In this document: positions 25,998-34,549 of the stretch, in pieces
How the letters are laid out: every line of letters begins with the position of its first letter
Numbering within the stretch: position 1 is the stretch's first letter
DNA from: Planctomycetaceae bacterium
GTDB lineage: Bacteria; Planctomycetota; Planctomycetia; Pirellulales; Pirellulaceae
Direction: 5' to 3'
NCBI GenBank assembly: GCA_020638975.1
Contig: JACKHN010000019.1
Coordinates: 1 to 64,000 of the forward strand
Length of the DNA: 64,000 nucleotides
Notes under the pieces: model-generated
Databases searched by the model: none
Told to the model about the DNA's origin: nothing
What the model saw: only the letters and a program-made list of their open reading frames with translations
Program-made: the position numbers and the translations under genes

Positions 25998-26801
25998 CTA
26001 AAGCTGCGAATACGCCGTCGGTGCGAGGTACCAGCGATTGATCTTCGAGACGGTGTCCTTGTACTTGTCGAGAACTTTCATCTTCAGCCACTCGGGATGC
26101 GTACGGAAGCCGACCCAATGTTCGTCGTGCGCCATTTGGTCCGGTGCGGTCAGCATGTATGTCAGATTGGGCACATCACTGCCGATCAGCGTCTCGCCGT
26201 AAAACAGCGGAGCCAGTTTGACGTCACGCATGATGTCGATCTCGCCTTCGTTGAACATCTCGACCTTGAGCCGAGCTTTATCGGCGTTGTGGCTTTCGTA
26301 GGTTCGCAGCTCGAACAAACGCGGTTGCTTGTTGAGCGAGTACTCGGGCTGCTCGATCACCGGCATGCCGGCGAACGCTTTCATGAACTTGCTGTCGATT
26401 CGCGTGTAGAGAGGTTTGTCCATAGGCACGGCGAAGTATTCGCGAGCGGCTTCGGCATACGCCGTATCGGCAGCGAGTTTTCCATTCAGCTCGGAAAACG
26501 CACCCAGGGTTTTGTAAGGAATCAGCATGTAGAGAGCAAAGTCAGTGTCATCGTCTGTGCGAGTGAACACGCCGACGCGATCGATGCCTTGCCGCGCCAA
26601 GGCTGGCAACAACGCTTGTTCGACGTAATCGCTGACGGCTTGTCGCTTGGCAGCATCGGGCGTGCGATAGATCCTCAGTTCGTAATACTCTTGCATCGGG
26701 GGTTCCTCAGCGGCACAGCGATGATCTGCAACTCCAAAGAACAGACTTGAAATCGCTAAAAATGTCAGCAGGGCGTTCAGGGGAAGCGAGTTGCGGGGCA
26801 T
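25998..26801 (-). CDS. Exported NIPSNAP-family protein
   Basis: 267 residues. The signal peptide is LNALLTFLAISSLFFGVADH followed by CAAEE. Two ferredoxin-like alpha/beta-barrel halves follow: the first from YYELRIYRTPDAAKRQAVSDY to about residue 150, the second from RLFELRTYESHNADKARLKV to the end. This duplicated arrangement is typical of planctomycete NIPSNAP proteins. The fold is a dimeric alpha/beta barrel; activity is unknown. It is followed, on the same strand but upstream, by the PQQ-like propeller gene, 57 bases away, and the two may share a transcript. Confidence 0.85.
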   Translation of the reverse strand: MPRNSLPLNALLTFLAISSLFFGVADHRCAAEEPPMQEYYELRIYRTPDAAKRQAVSDYVEQALLPALARQGIDRVGVFTRTDDDTDFALYMLIPYKTLGAFSELNGKLAADTAYAEAAREYFAVPMDKPLYTRIDSKFMKAFAGMPVIEQPEYSLNKQPRLFELRTYESHNADKARLKVEMFNEGEIDIMRDVKLAPLFYGETLIGSDVPNLTYMLTAPDQMAHDEHWVGFRTHPEWLKMKVLDKYKDTVSKINRWYLAPTAYSQL

Positions 26802-26857
26802 GGTTGGTCCTCGGTGAGCGTCCTAGAAAGGAAGCGGTTGGTGTGGTGTCAGGCCGA

Positions 26858-28141
26858 CTACTCGGCACCGGTTGCGCCAATGCAGTACAGGAACGCATCG
26901 GTTCGCAACAGCAGTTGATTGTTACTGATGGCGGGGCTGGCGTTGAACATGTTCGGATCGTCGTCGATCGTGTTGTGGGCGAGTTCTTCGTAGGTTGGCG
27001 AAGCCTTTAGCACGAGAATGCCTTGGTCTCGCGTCGTGATATACAATTTGTCGCCCGCTCGGACGATCGAGGCATAAACGCGGGCGCGAGTGGGAAGTCG
27101 TTCCTGGTACTTTGTATCACCCGTCTTGGCGTCTAAGCAATTAGTGATCGCTTTGTCGCTGGCCCAGTAGATGTGACCATCGTAATACACCGGCGACGTG
27201 ACGTTGGCACCGACGCCGGACTCCCAAAGTTTATGAGTATCCGTCACGTCGCCACGACCGCCGAGCCGAATCGCAAGGCAACGATTACGGCGGCCGCCGA
27301 GGCAATAGATGACGCCTTCATGCGAGATGGGAACGGGCACCACATAATCGTCGATGCCGACGCACTCCCACAATTTCTCGCCGGTATGCGGCTCGAAGCC
27401 GTAGATCATATCCTTCTGATTGATCACCAACTCCCAAGTGCCGCCAGGGGCTTCGGCGATGCAAGGACTGGTCCAGGCTTTGGCGATACCTTCGACTTTC
27501 CAAACTTGTTCGCCAGAGTTCTTGTCGAACGCGAAGACCGTATCGCTCTCGATGCTCGCGTTGACAATCAGCAGATCTTCGAAGAGCACAGGCGAAGAAG
27601 CCGAGCCGAATCCGGCGGTTCCCGAGCCGACATCTGCTTGCCACAGCAATTTGCCGTCCGCGTCATAGGCAACGACTCCCGATACGCCAAAGAACGCATA
27701 CACATTCTTGCCATCGGTCACCGGCGTCGCAGTCGCAAAGCCATGATCGACGACACGGTTCGTGACCGATTGCGTATTCGGACTGCCAGCGATCGATTCG
27801 TCCCACAGAATCTTGCCACTATGGCGATCGAGACAGATCACATGCAATTTCAAATCAGCCTTGTCTCCGGGATCTTCGTCGGACCGACCGTACCCGGTAA
27901 ACGCGGTCACAAAGACGCGATCACCAAAGACGACCGGGCTCGACGCTCCCCGTCCAGGAAGTGCCGCTTTCCAAGCAATGTTCTCATTGGCACCCCAGCG
28001 GATCGGTGTCGCCATCGCTTCGTCCGAGGCCGCGTTCCCGGCAGGTCCGCGGAACTGCGGCCAGTTCTCTCCCATCGTAGGTTGGCACAGGAGCAGTCCC
28101 AGCAAGGTGAAGCATGAAATCTGGATTCTGGGATTTGACAT
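26858..28141 (-). CDS. Exported PQQ-like beta-propeller protein
   Basis: About 427 residues from the ATG at 28141, chosen because the signal peptide (IQISCFTLLGLLLCQPTMG) follows it; the frame extends 27 codons further without support. ENWPQFRGPAGN is the usual opening of planctomycete PQQ-like/BamB-like proteins. Blades contain repeated strings such as HVICLDRHSGKILWDESI, VVAYDADGKLLWQADVG, VFAFDKNSGEQVWKVEG and LYITTRDQGILVLKASP. No PQQ-dependent dehydrogenase active site is visible, so an enzyme role is not supported; an exported scaffold or lectin-like role is possible. Confidence 0.85.
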   Translation of the reverse strand: MSNPRIQISCFTLLGLLLCQPTMGENWPQFRGPAGNAASDEAMATPIRWGANENIAWKAALPGRGASSPVVFGDRVFVTAFTGYGRSDEDPGDKADLKLHVICLDRHSGKILWDESIAGSPNTQSVTNRVVDHGFATATPVTDGKNVYAFFGVSGVVAYDADGKLLWQADVGSGTAGFGSASSPVLFEDLLIVNASIESDTVFAFDKNSGEQVWKVEGIAKAWTSPCIAEAPGGTWELVINQKDMIYGFEPHTGEKLWECVGIDDYVVPVPISHEGVIYCLGGRRNRCLAIRLGGRGDVTDTHKLWESGVGANVTSPVYYDGHIYWASDKAITNCLDAKTGDTKYQERLPTRARVYASIVRAGDKLYITTRDQGILVLKASPTYEELAHNTIDDDPNMFNASPAISNNQLLLRTDAFLYCIGATGAE

Positions 28142-28297
28142 GCAGTATGTCCGATCGGGGATGATAATCGAAGTAAGTCTCGCGACGTAGTTGGCCCCGA
28201 TTATTGAGAACGGAGCACGCAAAGTCTATGCCCCGGTCAACACGATCCAGTCTCGATCGATCACGGACGTGGAGGAAAAACTGTCCCAGGTAAAACC

Positions 28298-28783
28298 TCA
28301 GGCCTTCGCATCGTCTTCTACGTCCGCGCCGTCAGTTTGCTGCGACGCTTCGTGGTTGGCTCGCTTGGATTCATCTCGCAACGACCGCAGGATCAGGCCG
28401 ATTCCGGCAGCGAACAGGACCATCATGCCCAAGAGGTGTGTCAGCTTGGTATTCATGAAGAAGCGGATGCGGCTGAGGATTTCCACTCCGATCACGGCGA
28501 CGCTGAAGTACAACAGCCACCAGCCCCATTTCTTCTTGGCGTCATAAAAGAGCGCGATGACCGCGATCACGAACGGGACAAAGATGATGCCCATCGAAGT
28601 CGTCTCGCCGAACCCACCGCCGCCACCACGACGTCCCATCAACGCGTGGACGCCGCCAGAAACTAAGCCCACGCCGGTCGTCACCCGAACCGAGTCGAAA
28701 AACAAATAGATCGCCAGTCCCGCCAAAACGAGCCCGATGAAGAATTGGCCAACTCCGCCTTCTGTTCCGCCAGAGCCTTTCAT
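28298..28783 (-). CDS. Small multi-helix membrane protein
   Basis: About 161 residues from the ATG at 28783 (MKGSGGTEGGVGQFFIGLVL). Four hydrophobic helices are visible: QFFIGLVLAGLAIYLFF, MGIIFVPFVIAVIALFY, WGWWLLYFSVAVIGVEIL and LTHLLGMMVLFAAGIGLIL. A Gly-rich loop (GRRGGGGGFG) separates the first two. The tail is charged and acidic. It is the last gene of a minus-strand trio (29951 to 28298), 43 bases after the SRPBCC gene. No family recognised. Confidence 0.65.
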   Translation of the reverse strand: MKGSGGTEGGVGQFFIGLVLAGLAIYLFFDSVRVTTGVGLVSGGVHALMGRRGGGGGFGETTSMGIIFVPFVIAVIALFYDAKKKWGWWLLYFSVAVIGVEILSRIRFFMNTKLTHLLGMMVLFAAGIGLILRSLRDESKRANHEASQQTDGADVEDDAKA

Positions 28784-28826
28784 CTGCGAGTTTCTACTTT
28801 CTTCGCTGTGCGAATGGGGCGTGCGA

Positions 28827-29282
28827 CTAGTCCGAGTCCGAATACGATTCACAATACTGCTTGAGACTGTTCAATTCCTTGGCCAGTGCGTCGCAACTAG
28901 CCTTGTTCATCATCCATCCGCACAGGAAGAAGAACAACTTCATGAAGCCCTTGCCGGTGACCGTGGAAAACTGCGTGACTTTGGTTCGGTTACCGAGATC
29001 TTCAAAGGAGTAGGCCGCTTCGATGTCGAACATGTCGCCCGTCAACTTGACGGCGCTGGCGTAGGGCGGGTCGTAGGCGGTCACGACGCCGCGGAACTCC
29101 ATCCGCTTGCCGTGATCCTCCGTCACGGTTCGAAAGCGAGTGCCGACGCCTTTGTGTGACTCGTCGAGCAGCTCGTCTTCGACGACGACGATACTCCACG
29201 CGGCAACATCTTCGTTGGTCAGCCCGAAGACTTCGTGAATGGGGCGATTGATCTCGATGCTGCCTTCGTTCGTCATCGACAT
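28827..29282 (-). CDS. SRPBCC-family (polyketide cyclase-like) protein
   Basis: 151 residues. The START/SRPBCC pattern is clear: GSIEINRPIHEVFGLTNED at the start, GVGTRFRTV, a TAYDPPYASAVKL strand and YSFEDLGNRTKVTQFSTV, ending in a long amphipathic helix. The fold makes a hydrophobic pocket for a lipid-like or aromatic ligand; which one cannot be told. It begins 6 bases after the stop of the upstream gene, so they are co-transcribed. Confidence 0.75.
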   Translation of the reverse strand: MSMTNEGSIEINRPIHEVFGLTNEDVAAWSIVVVEDELLDESHKGVGTRFRTVTEDHGKRMEFRGVVTAYDPPYASAVKLTGDMFDIEAAYSFEDLGNRTKVTQFSTVTGKGFMKLFFFLCGWMMNKASCDALAKELNSLKQYCESYSDSD

Positions 29283-29288
29283 TTGTGA

Positions 29289-29951
29289 CTACTCCTCTCG
29301 CACGAGGTATTTGGTCAACAGCGTGTCTAGCGGAAAGCAATGCTTGGCGGTTCTCTGGTCGCTCTCCACCGTCGGGTCCAGCGCAACCGCGCCGATCAGG
29401 TCGGTCATTGCTGTCAGAAACGTTCGAGTCTCGTCGAGATTGGTGAGTGGACACAATTCGCCGGGTTCATTGGCTGCTTCCAGGTAGCTGTTGGCTTTTG
29501 CCTCGCTCGTGAACAGGCCGAGTACGGTCAGCGGTTGGCCGTCGCTGCCTGCTGCGTCGATCGACACGAAGCCGGCTCCTTGTGCGACCGCATAAACCGG
29601 ATAATTCCACGGTGAATAATCAGCCGTCAGATACTCCGCCAGCAATTCGCTAACTGCGACTTGCCAACGCGCGTCGACTTTGTCGCCCAGAGGCGATGGA
29701 TCGAACGCCACTTCCGAGACCGGTGCCCGTAAGCTTTGCAACAACCAACTGAACTCACGATCGTTGAACAGCATTCGCGGCGTATCGTTCAAACCGAACT
29801 CGGCCATGAACTGAATTGCGACTTCCGATTCGGTGTAGACGACCAACATCTGACTCGGCTTATCTTCCGCTTCAGTTTTTGGATCGACCATCGACGCATA
29901 TCCGCCACCGTGCGGAATCAGATAGATGGGATACTCCCAGTAACGACTCAT
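29289..29951 (-). CDS. Unrecognised protein built from two copies of one domain
   Basis: 220 residues with no family I recognise. An internal duplication is visible: residues 5-60 (WEYPIYLIPHGGGYASMVDP ... MLVVYTESEVAIQFMAEFGL) align with residues 115-170 (WNYPVYAVAQGAGFVSIDAA ... LTVLGLFTSEAKANSYLEAA). Each half continues with a helical stretch (FSWLLQSLRAPVSEVAFDP; TRTFLTAMTDLIGAVALDP) that also corresponds. So each half is an alpha/beta domain of about 105 residues. GAGGAG precedes the ATG by about a dozen bases. First gene of the minus-strand trio with SRPBCC and a membrane protein. Confidence 0.7.
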   Translation of the reverse strand: MSRYWEYPIYLIPHGGGYASMVDPKTEAEDKPSQMLVVYTESEVAIQFMAEFGLNDTPRMLFNDREFSWLLQSLRAPVSEVAFDPSPLGDKVDARWQVAVSELLAEYLTADYSPWNYPVYAVAQGAGFVSIDAAGSDGQPLTVLGLFTSEAKANSYLEAANEPGELCPLTNLDETRTFLTAMTDLIGAVALDPTVESDQRTAKHCFPLDTLLTKYLVREE

Positions 29952-29975
29952 TTTCTCAACGGCTCCTCTTTGGAG

Positions 29976-30050
29976 TGAGCCGTAGGCACCAGCCTCGGGC
30001 CTTGGCGATTAGCGTTCGCAGTGCGGCCCGAGGCTAGCGCCTTCGGCTCA
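29976..30050. repeat. Imperfect long hairpin
   Basis: Arms of 26 bases (29976-30001 and 30025-30050) pair with three mismatches; the right arm contains AGGC-GCTA-GCCT. It lies between the sulfatase stop and the start of the 29289-29951 gene. Confidence 0.6.
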
Positions 30051-30092
30051 TAATAGGTTCGTGTTTCGATTAGATTCGGGATACGTGGCGGC

Positions 30093-31583
30093 TTAGCGTG
30101 GCCCTGGTGCGTTGATCTTAGCGGCACCTCGATCTTCGCCGGGTGTCGTGCCTCGATAGTCGGCTTCGTTCTTCGCCGTACGATCACCTGTCTCACGATG
30201 GAACGAATCTCGTGAAATATCCTCAGGCACGCTGTCGCCGGTTTCTTCTACCCATTGTTTTAACAAATTGCTCAGACGCTGCTTCGTCTCGGCAAAGGCG
30301 GGATCGTCGGCGAGGTTGTGCATTTGGTGGGGATCTTTCTGGTACTGATACAACTCTTCTGCCGGTCGCGGCGCAAGGAAGACATCCGCCTGAGCTTCGC
30401 TTAACTTGTTGCTGTCGCGTAACGCCAACAGCTGCTGATGTGAGATCGATCGTACCGAATCGGCTGGGCCTTGCCACGCTTGATACGGTCGATTGTTCCG
30501 GATGTAGAGAAACCCGTCGGCTCGCACGCTTCGACCGTGTGCTTCGTAGTCGTGCCAGTTGTGCTCCGAGAACGCAAAGCGTCGGACCTTTGCCGAGGCA
30601 TCGGTGAGTACTGGCTTCAGGCTCACGCCTTGCATCGTTTCTGCCAGCGTGATTCCAGCTACGTCGAGAATCGTCGGCGCTAGATCGATAACACTGACTA
30701 GGCTTTGCGTCGTGACTCCGCTCTTGGCGATACCGGCAGGCCAATGGGCAACCAACGCCGTCCTCATGCCCGAATCATGCAGGCGAGTTTTGGCGCGTGG
30801 GAACGGTCGTCCGTTGTCAGCGAGTACGAAAATCAATGTGTTGTCGAGTTGTTTCTCGTCTTTCAGAGCTTGCACCACCTCGCCGATGTAGTGATCGAAT
30901 CGAGTTACTTCGTTGTAGTAGGAGGCAAGGTCGTCGCGCGTCCCGGCTTCGTCCGCCAAGAAGGGCGGGACGATGACATCCTCCGGTCGATGCTTAGGGC
31001 CATACTTGCTCGCGTCCCAATCTTTGTCGCCGTCCCAGTCGCGATGAGCGTCGTAAGCGGCGAACCAGAAGAAGAACGGCTTATCCTTGGGACGCTGCTT
31101 CACGGTTTGTACCCAATTGGCGTGCCCGCCGCGATTGCCGGGAACGTTTCCGCCATCGACCAGATCAAACGGTTTGTCCTTGCTGTGCGAGCCGCCGTCA
31201 GTCGGCTTCATATGATGCTTGCCGACGATCGCCGTATAATAGCCCGCTTCGCGCATGAGCGTTGGGAACCAAGGCAGGTCGCCATCGATCGCCAAATGCA
31301 ACTCGGCGGCCTTGCCGTTGTTGTGTGGATAGCGACCGGTGATGATGCTCGACCGGCTCGGACTACAGCTGCTGGCTGTCAGATAAGCTTCATCAAAGCG
31401 GAGGCCATCGCGTGCTAGCTCATCGATGTTCGGCGTTCGAGCCGCTGTGTTTCCGTAGCAGCCGTAATCGTTCCAACTCACGTCATCGGCGATGAACAAA
31501 ATGACGTTTGGCCTGTCCGCTGCAAGTAAATTTGTGCCGGCAGGCAACAAGCAGAGTAATCCCAGCGCTATGTATCTCAACAT
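30093..31583 (-). CDS. Sulfatase (formylglycine type)
   Basis: 496 residues. A signal peptide (LGLLCLLPAGTNLLAADRP) precedes RPNVILFIADDVSWNDYGCYG, the metal-binding start of the sulfatase fold. The active-site motif is SCSPSRSSIITGRYPH, with Cys as the residue converted to formylglycine (C-x-P-S-R). Further motifs: GKHHMKPTDGG, PFFFWFAAYDAHRDWDGD, LADNGRPFPRAKTRLHDSGMR. A C-terminal dozen residues with RDSFHRETGDRTAKNE is unusual. Planctomycetes have many such enzymes for sulfated polysaccharides; the sulfotransferase part of 6043-8193 is a possible opposite activity, but that is inference. Confidence 0.92.
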   Translation of the reverse strand: MLRYIALGLLCLLPAGTNLLAADRPNVILFIADDVSWNDYGCYGNTAARTPNIDELARDGLRFDEAYLTASSCSPSRSSIITGRYPHNNGKAAELHLAIDGDLPWFPTLMREAGYYTAIVGKHHMKPTDGGSHSKDKPFDLVDGGNVPGNRGGHANWVQTVKQRPKDKPFFFWFAAYDAHRDWDGDKDWDASKYGPKHRPEDVIVPPFLADEAGTRDDLASYYNEVTRFDHYIGEVVQALKDEKQLDNTLIFVLADNGRPFPRAKTRLHDSGMRTALVAHWPAGIAKSGVTTQSLVSVIDLAPTILDVAGITLAETMQGVSLKPVLTDASAKVRRFAFSEHNWHDYEAHGRSVRADGFLYIRNNRPYQAWQGPADSVRSISHQQLLALRDSNKLSEAQADVFLAPRPAEELYQYQKDPHQMHNLADDPAFAETKQRLSNLLKQWVEETGDSVPEDISRDSFHRETGDRTAKNEADYRGTTPGEDRGAAKINAPGPR

Positions 31584-31768
31584 GTGGCACTTTCCGCGAA
31601 TGTGTTGAAAGCTGATTTTCTTAGTAAAAACTTCTTAACAGCATACTTCAAGACGAAGCTCATGCCGATGAGGGCGACAAAGCGACAAAACCAGACTCCG
31701 ATTCGCTCTTGTCACATATCCGGATTGTCGAGACAATCCCCCGCTCGTTCTGTACCAGGAAGGATCCG

Positions 31769-32242
31769 ATGATGCAGCGACTGCATTTCGATGAATTGCA
31801 AATTGGCGATCGCTGGGAAAGCCACGCGCGGACGATAACCGAAACGGATGTCGTCAACTTCGCTTGTCTGACCGGCGATTTCGATCCCTTGCACGTCGAT
31901 CACGAATCTGCGGCCAAAGCTCCGTTCGGTCGTCCCGTCGCCCATGGTTTGCTAGGACTCGCGTATCTCGCGGGACTCGGGACGCACGCCCCGAATGTGC
32001 ATACGATTGCTTTTTTGGGCATCAGAGACTGGAGCTTTCGGAAGCCGGTCTTCGTCGGCGACACGGTACATGCGGTGACGCGTGTTGTCGCTGTGGCTCC
32101 GTCAGGTCGACGAACCGGTCACGTGACCTGGCACCGCGAACTTGTGAATCAGAATGGCGAAGTGGTTCAGAGCGGAACCTTCGAGACTGCTGTCGCAACG
32201 GCGGTGAGCCAATCCATTCGTATTTCACGACAAGCGGCTTGA
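31769..32242 (+). CDS. MaoC-like hotdog-fold dehydratase
   Basis: About 157 residues. AGGAAGGA (31757-31764) precedes the ATG at 31769. The MaoC pattern is clear: ELQIGDRWESHARTITETDV, VNFACLTGDFDPLHVDHESA with the catalytic D-x-x-x-H-x-D region, PFGRPVAHGLLGLAYLAGL and WSFRKPVFVGDTVHA. These enzymes hydrate 2-enoyl-CoA thioesters in fatty-acid or polyhydroxyalkanoate routes. No fatty-acid genes are next to it. It converges with SUI1. Confidence 0.88.
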   Translation: MMQRLHFDELQIGDRWESHARTITETDVVNFACLTGDFDPLHVDHESAAKAPFGRPVAHGLLGLAYLAGLGTHAPNVHTIAFLGIRDWSFRKPVFVGDTVHAVTRVVAVAPSGRRTGHVTWHRELVNQNGEVVQSGTFETAVATAVSQSIRISRQAA

Positions 32243-32249
32243 TCCAACG

Positions 32250-32594
32250 TCATCCGGTGACGCGATAACCAATCTTGACCAGCGTCTCGCGAATTCGTTC
32301 CAAATGCGGGCCTTGGATTTCAAGAGTACCCTCTTTCAACGTGCCGCCGGCACCGCAAGCAGTCTTCAACGTACTGAGCAATTCCGGCAAGTCGTTGCCC
32401 TCGACAGGCAAGCCTCGCACGACAGTAACGACTTTTCCTTTCTTGCGTTTCTCAACAGCGAGCTTTGCTGTTTGCCTCTCGGGCGGAATCCGAGGTGTCG
32501 GCGCAGCCGGACACTGACAATTCTCTTCCAACTCGCCGCATCGCTCGCACTTGGCGGGTTGGAAAAATTCCGTACCTGCAAACAGTCGTCCCAT
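32250..32594 (-). CDS. SUI1/eIF1-family translation factor
   Basis: 114 residues. An N-terminal CERCGELEENCQC may bind a metal. The SUI1 core reads KGKVVTVVRGLPVEGNDLPE, LLSTLKTACGAGGTLKEGTL and EIQGPHLERIRETLVKIGYRV, with the conserved GxGGTxKxGxIEIQG pattern. Bacterial SUI1 proteins (YciH) affect start-site choice. Its stop is 7 bases from the converging MaoC gene's stop. Confidence 0.9.
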   Translation of the reverse strand: MGRLFAGTEFFQPAKCERCGELEENCQCPAAPTPRIPPERQTAKLAVEKRKKGKVVTVVRGLPVEGNDLPELLSTLKTACGAGGTLKEGTLEIQGPHLERIRETLVKIGYRVTG

Positions 32595-32635
32595 TCGGCC
32601 ACACCTTTCGTCGTTGATTCTCCGACGTCAAGTAT

Positions 32636-32664
32636 TGCAGAATGAGTGGTATCGCAGAATGAGT
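32636..32664. repeat. Two direct copies of GCAGAATGAGTG
   Basis: GCAGAATGAGTG occurs at about 32637-32648 and again at about 32653-32664, in the short gap between SUI1 and the end of giant gene 1. No function visible. Confidence 0.4.
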
Positions 32665-32671
32665 GAAGGCA

Positions 32672-34549
32672 CTATTTGTTGGATCTGACCAGATCGTTCC
32701 ACCACGCGTCGTCTTCTTCGGTCAGGTACTTCTCCAAAGCAATGTCCCAGATGTCTTCCTCGGACGAGTCGCTGCCAGTGGCGATCGAGGACGCGTTGTT
32801 GTCCGATCCTTCACTGTTGGCCAGCGAATTAGCGTCTACCTTATTGATGATTCGCAAGACATCTAAGGGGGATAACCAGCCATCGTTCGTGACATCGTAA
32901 TAAGTATCGACATGGGTCACGGGGGCGTTGGCGACGAGTGGAATCGACGTGCCGATGGCGTTGATTCGATTGATGACAATCAGGGCATCAAGCGGTGAGA
33001 CGAAACCGTCGTGATTCACATCGAATTCATTCAGCGGATTGGTCCACGCTCCAATGCGAATCGGGAACGGTGGAGTAAAGTTGCCCAGCCCGATCGCATT
33101 GCCAGCGGTCGCTAACGATCCTCCCAAAACGTTTGTGCCGCTGGCTTCCGCTTCGGGTGCAACGTAAGCGTTCCACAACAAGCGTGGATCGGCATGGACC
33201 GTGGGGCCTAAGTTGGCGATTAATGCGCCGGTCGCGCGCGGGGTGCCGTCCCAAAGATACAGCTCGCCATTGGGGAGAATGAAGTACCAAGCATTGTTGC
33301 GGTCTTTAAGCCATTTCTCGCCACGATTGCCCCAGTTCTCCCAGTGCTCGCCGTTAAGCGCAAAGCCGTATACTTCGTCCAATAAAGCCAGTGTCGCGGG
33401 CAATGACGCAGTATCCGTCGGCAGGAACATCGCGGCGTCGTGGAGCAAAGCCGGATTGGCGTAAACTGCGGGGCTGAGCGTTGCGATCTGAGTCGTCGTG
33501 GGTGGGAAGGTACGTTTCCAGGCATAGAAATTGCCATCTGGCGTAATGTAGTACAACTCCTTGTTTGTGTCGCGTAGCCATTTTTCGTTCAGACCAAGCG
33601 AGTTTGGTCTCGGATTCGTCGAGGCGCTCAGGACGAGATCCGCATCCAGCTGCAACGCTCGTCGCACGACGGGATCGACCGTATTGGCGGTGAGTTGAAA
33701 CGAAGTTTGCGTCGCGGCACTGTCGCCGTCAGTGGCTGTGATCGTCACCGTGGGAGGAATGGCCGTTCCATTCGAAGTTGCCAGCGACCAACTCCACGTG
33801 CCAGCGACGTTGTCCTGAGTGATGGTTCCACTTGACGCCGTGATGGTGACCGTGTCATTACCAACATCGGCGAACGTACCTGTGTTGGTGGCTGTTGCTC
33901 CGACGCTGACAGTCACTGTGGCCAGATTCCTTGTGACGGTTGGCGGTGCATTGTTGACGGTTAAGTTGAACGTTGTTGTCGTGACAGCATTATCGCTGTC
34001 GGTGGCCGTGATCGTGATGGTTCCCGAATCATCGGGTCCATCGGTCGTGGCGAGTGACCAACTCCAAGTTCCCGCCGCGTTGCTTTGGGTGATCGTGCCA
34101 TGCGAGACGCTAATCGTCACCGCATCATGGCCAACGTCGCCGAATGTGCCAGTATTCGAGACGGTTTCGCCCTCGTTGCCACTTACGCTCGCGTGGTTCG
34201 CCGCGACGGTTGGTGCAGCGTTGGCGACAGTGATTGTCTGGTTGGCCGATGCCGTTCCCCCGTCCTCATCGGTGACGGTCAACGTAATCTGATACTGCCC
34301 ATTGTCGTTTGGTGTGAAGCTGAACGATGTCTCATCAACGCCGCTGCCCGATGCAAACGCGACGCCGTTCTTCAGCACGCTGTAGGTGTACGTCAGCGTG
34401 TCGTTGGTTCCGGCTGGATCGGTGGCCGCTGCGGTGAAGTCAATCTGCGTACCTTCCACACGGACGCTGCTGACCGAGACAATTCGGTGCCGGGTTCGCG
34501 TTGGCGACCGTGATCGTCTGGTTGGCTGATGCCGTTCCGCCGTCCTCAT
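32672..34549 (-). CDS. Giant surface protein 1, C-terminal part with dockerin-like end
   Basis: This is the C-terminal ORF of the gene beginning at 48105; the frame is broken by the repeat region upstream. It contains the last Ig-like copy (SVRVEGTQIDFTAAATDPAG), two or three VCBS-like units (VSNTGTFGDVGHDAVTISVS, GTWSWSLATTDGPDDSGTIT), then a 220-residue region with repeated LNEKWLRDTNKELYYITPDG / WGNRGEKWLKDRNNAWYFIL strings. A dockerin-like EF-hand pair follows (FDVNHDGFVSPLDALIVINR; DVTNDGWLSPLDVLRIINK), then an acidic Ser/Asp tail and WWNDLV. DNA here is almost identical to 52951-54200. Dockerins bind cohesins, but in planctomycetes the role is unproven; cell-surface attachment or complex assembly is inferred. 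Confidence 0.75.
   Translation of the reverse strand: MRTAERHQPTRRSRSPTRTRHRIVSVSSVRVEGTQIDFTAAATDPAGTNDTLTYTYSVLKNGVAFASGSGVDETSFSFTPNDNGQYQITLTVTDEDGGTASANQTITVANAAPTVAANHASVSGNEGETVSNTGTFGDVGHDAVTISVSHGTITQSNAAGTWSWSLATTDGPDDSGTITITATDSDNAVTTTTFNLTVNNAPPTVTRNLATVTVSVGATATNTGTFADVGNDTVTITASSGTITQDNVAGTWSWSLATSNGTAIPPTVTITATDGDSAATQTSFQLTANTVDPVVRRALQLDADLVLSASTNPRPNSLGLNEKWLRDTNKELYYITPDGNFYAWKRTFPPTTTQIATLSPAVYANPALLHDAAMFLPTDTASLPATLALLDEVYGFALNGEHWENWGNRGEKWLKDRNNAWYFILPNGELYLWDGTPRATGALIANLGPTVHADPRLLWNAYVAPEAEASGTNVLGGSLATAGNAIGLGNFTPPFPIRIGAWTNPLNEFDVNHDGFVSPLDALIVINRINAIGTSIPLVANAPVTHVDTYYDVTNDGWLSPLDVLRIINKVDANSLANSEGSDNNASSIATGSDSSEEDIWDIALEKYLTEEDDAWWNDLVRSNK

Noticed and set aside
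27173..28117. A 314-codon plus-strand open frame
   Set aside because: Antisense shadow of the PQQ-like propeller gene; composition is that of a reversed coding strand.
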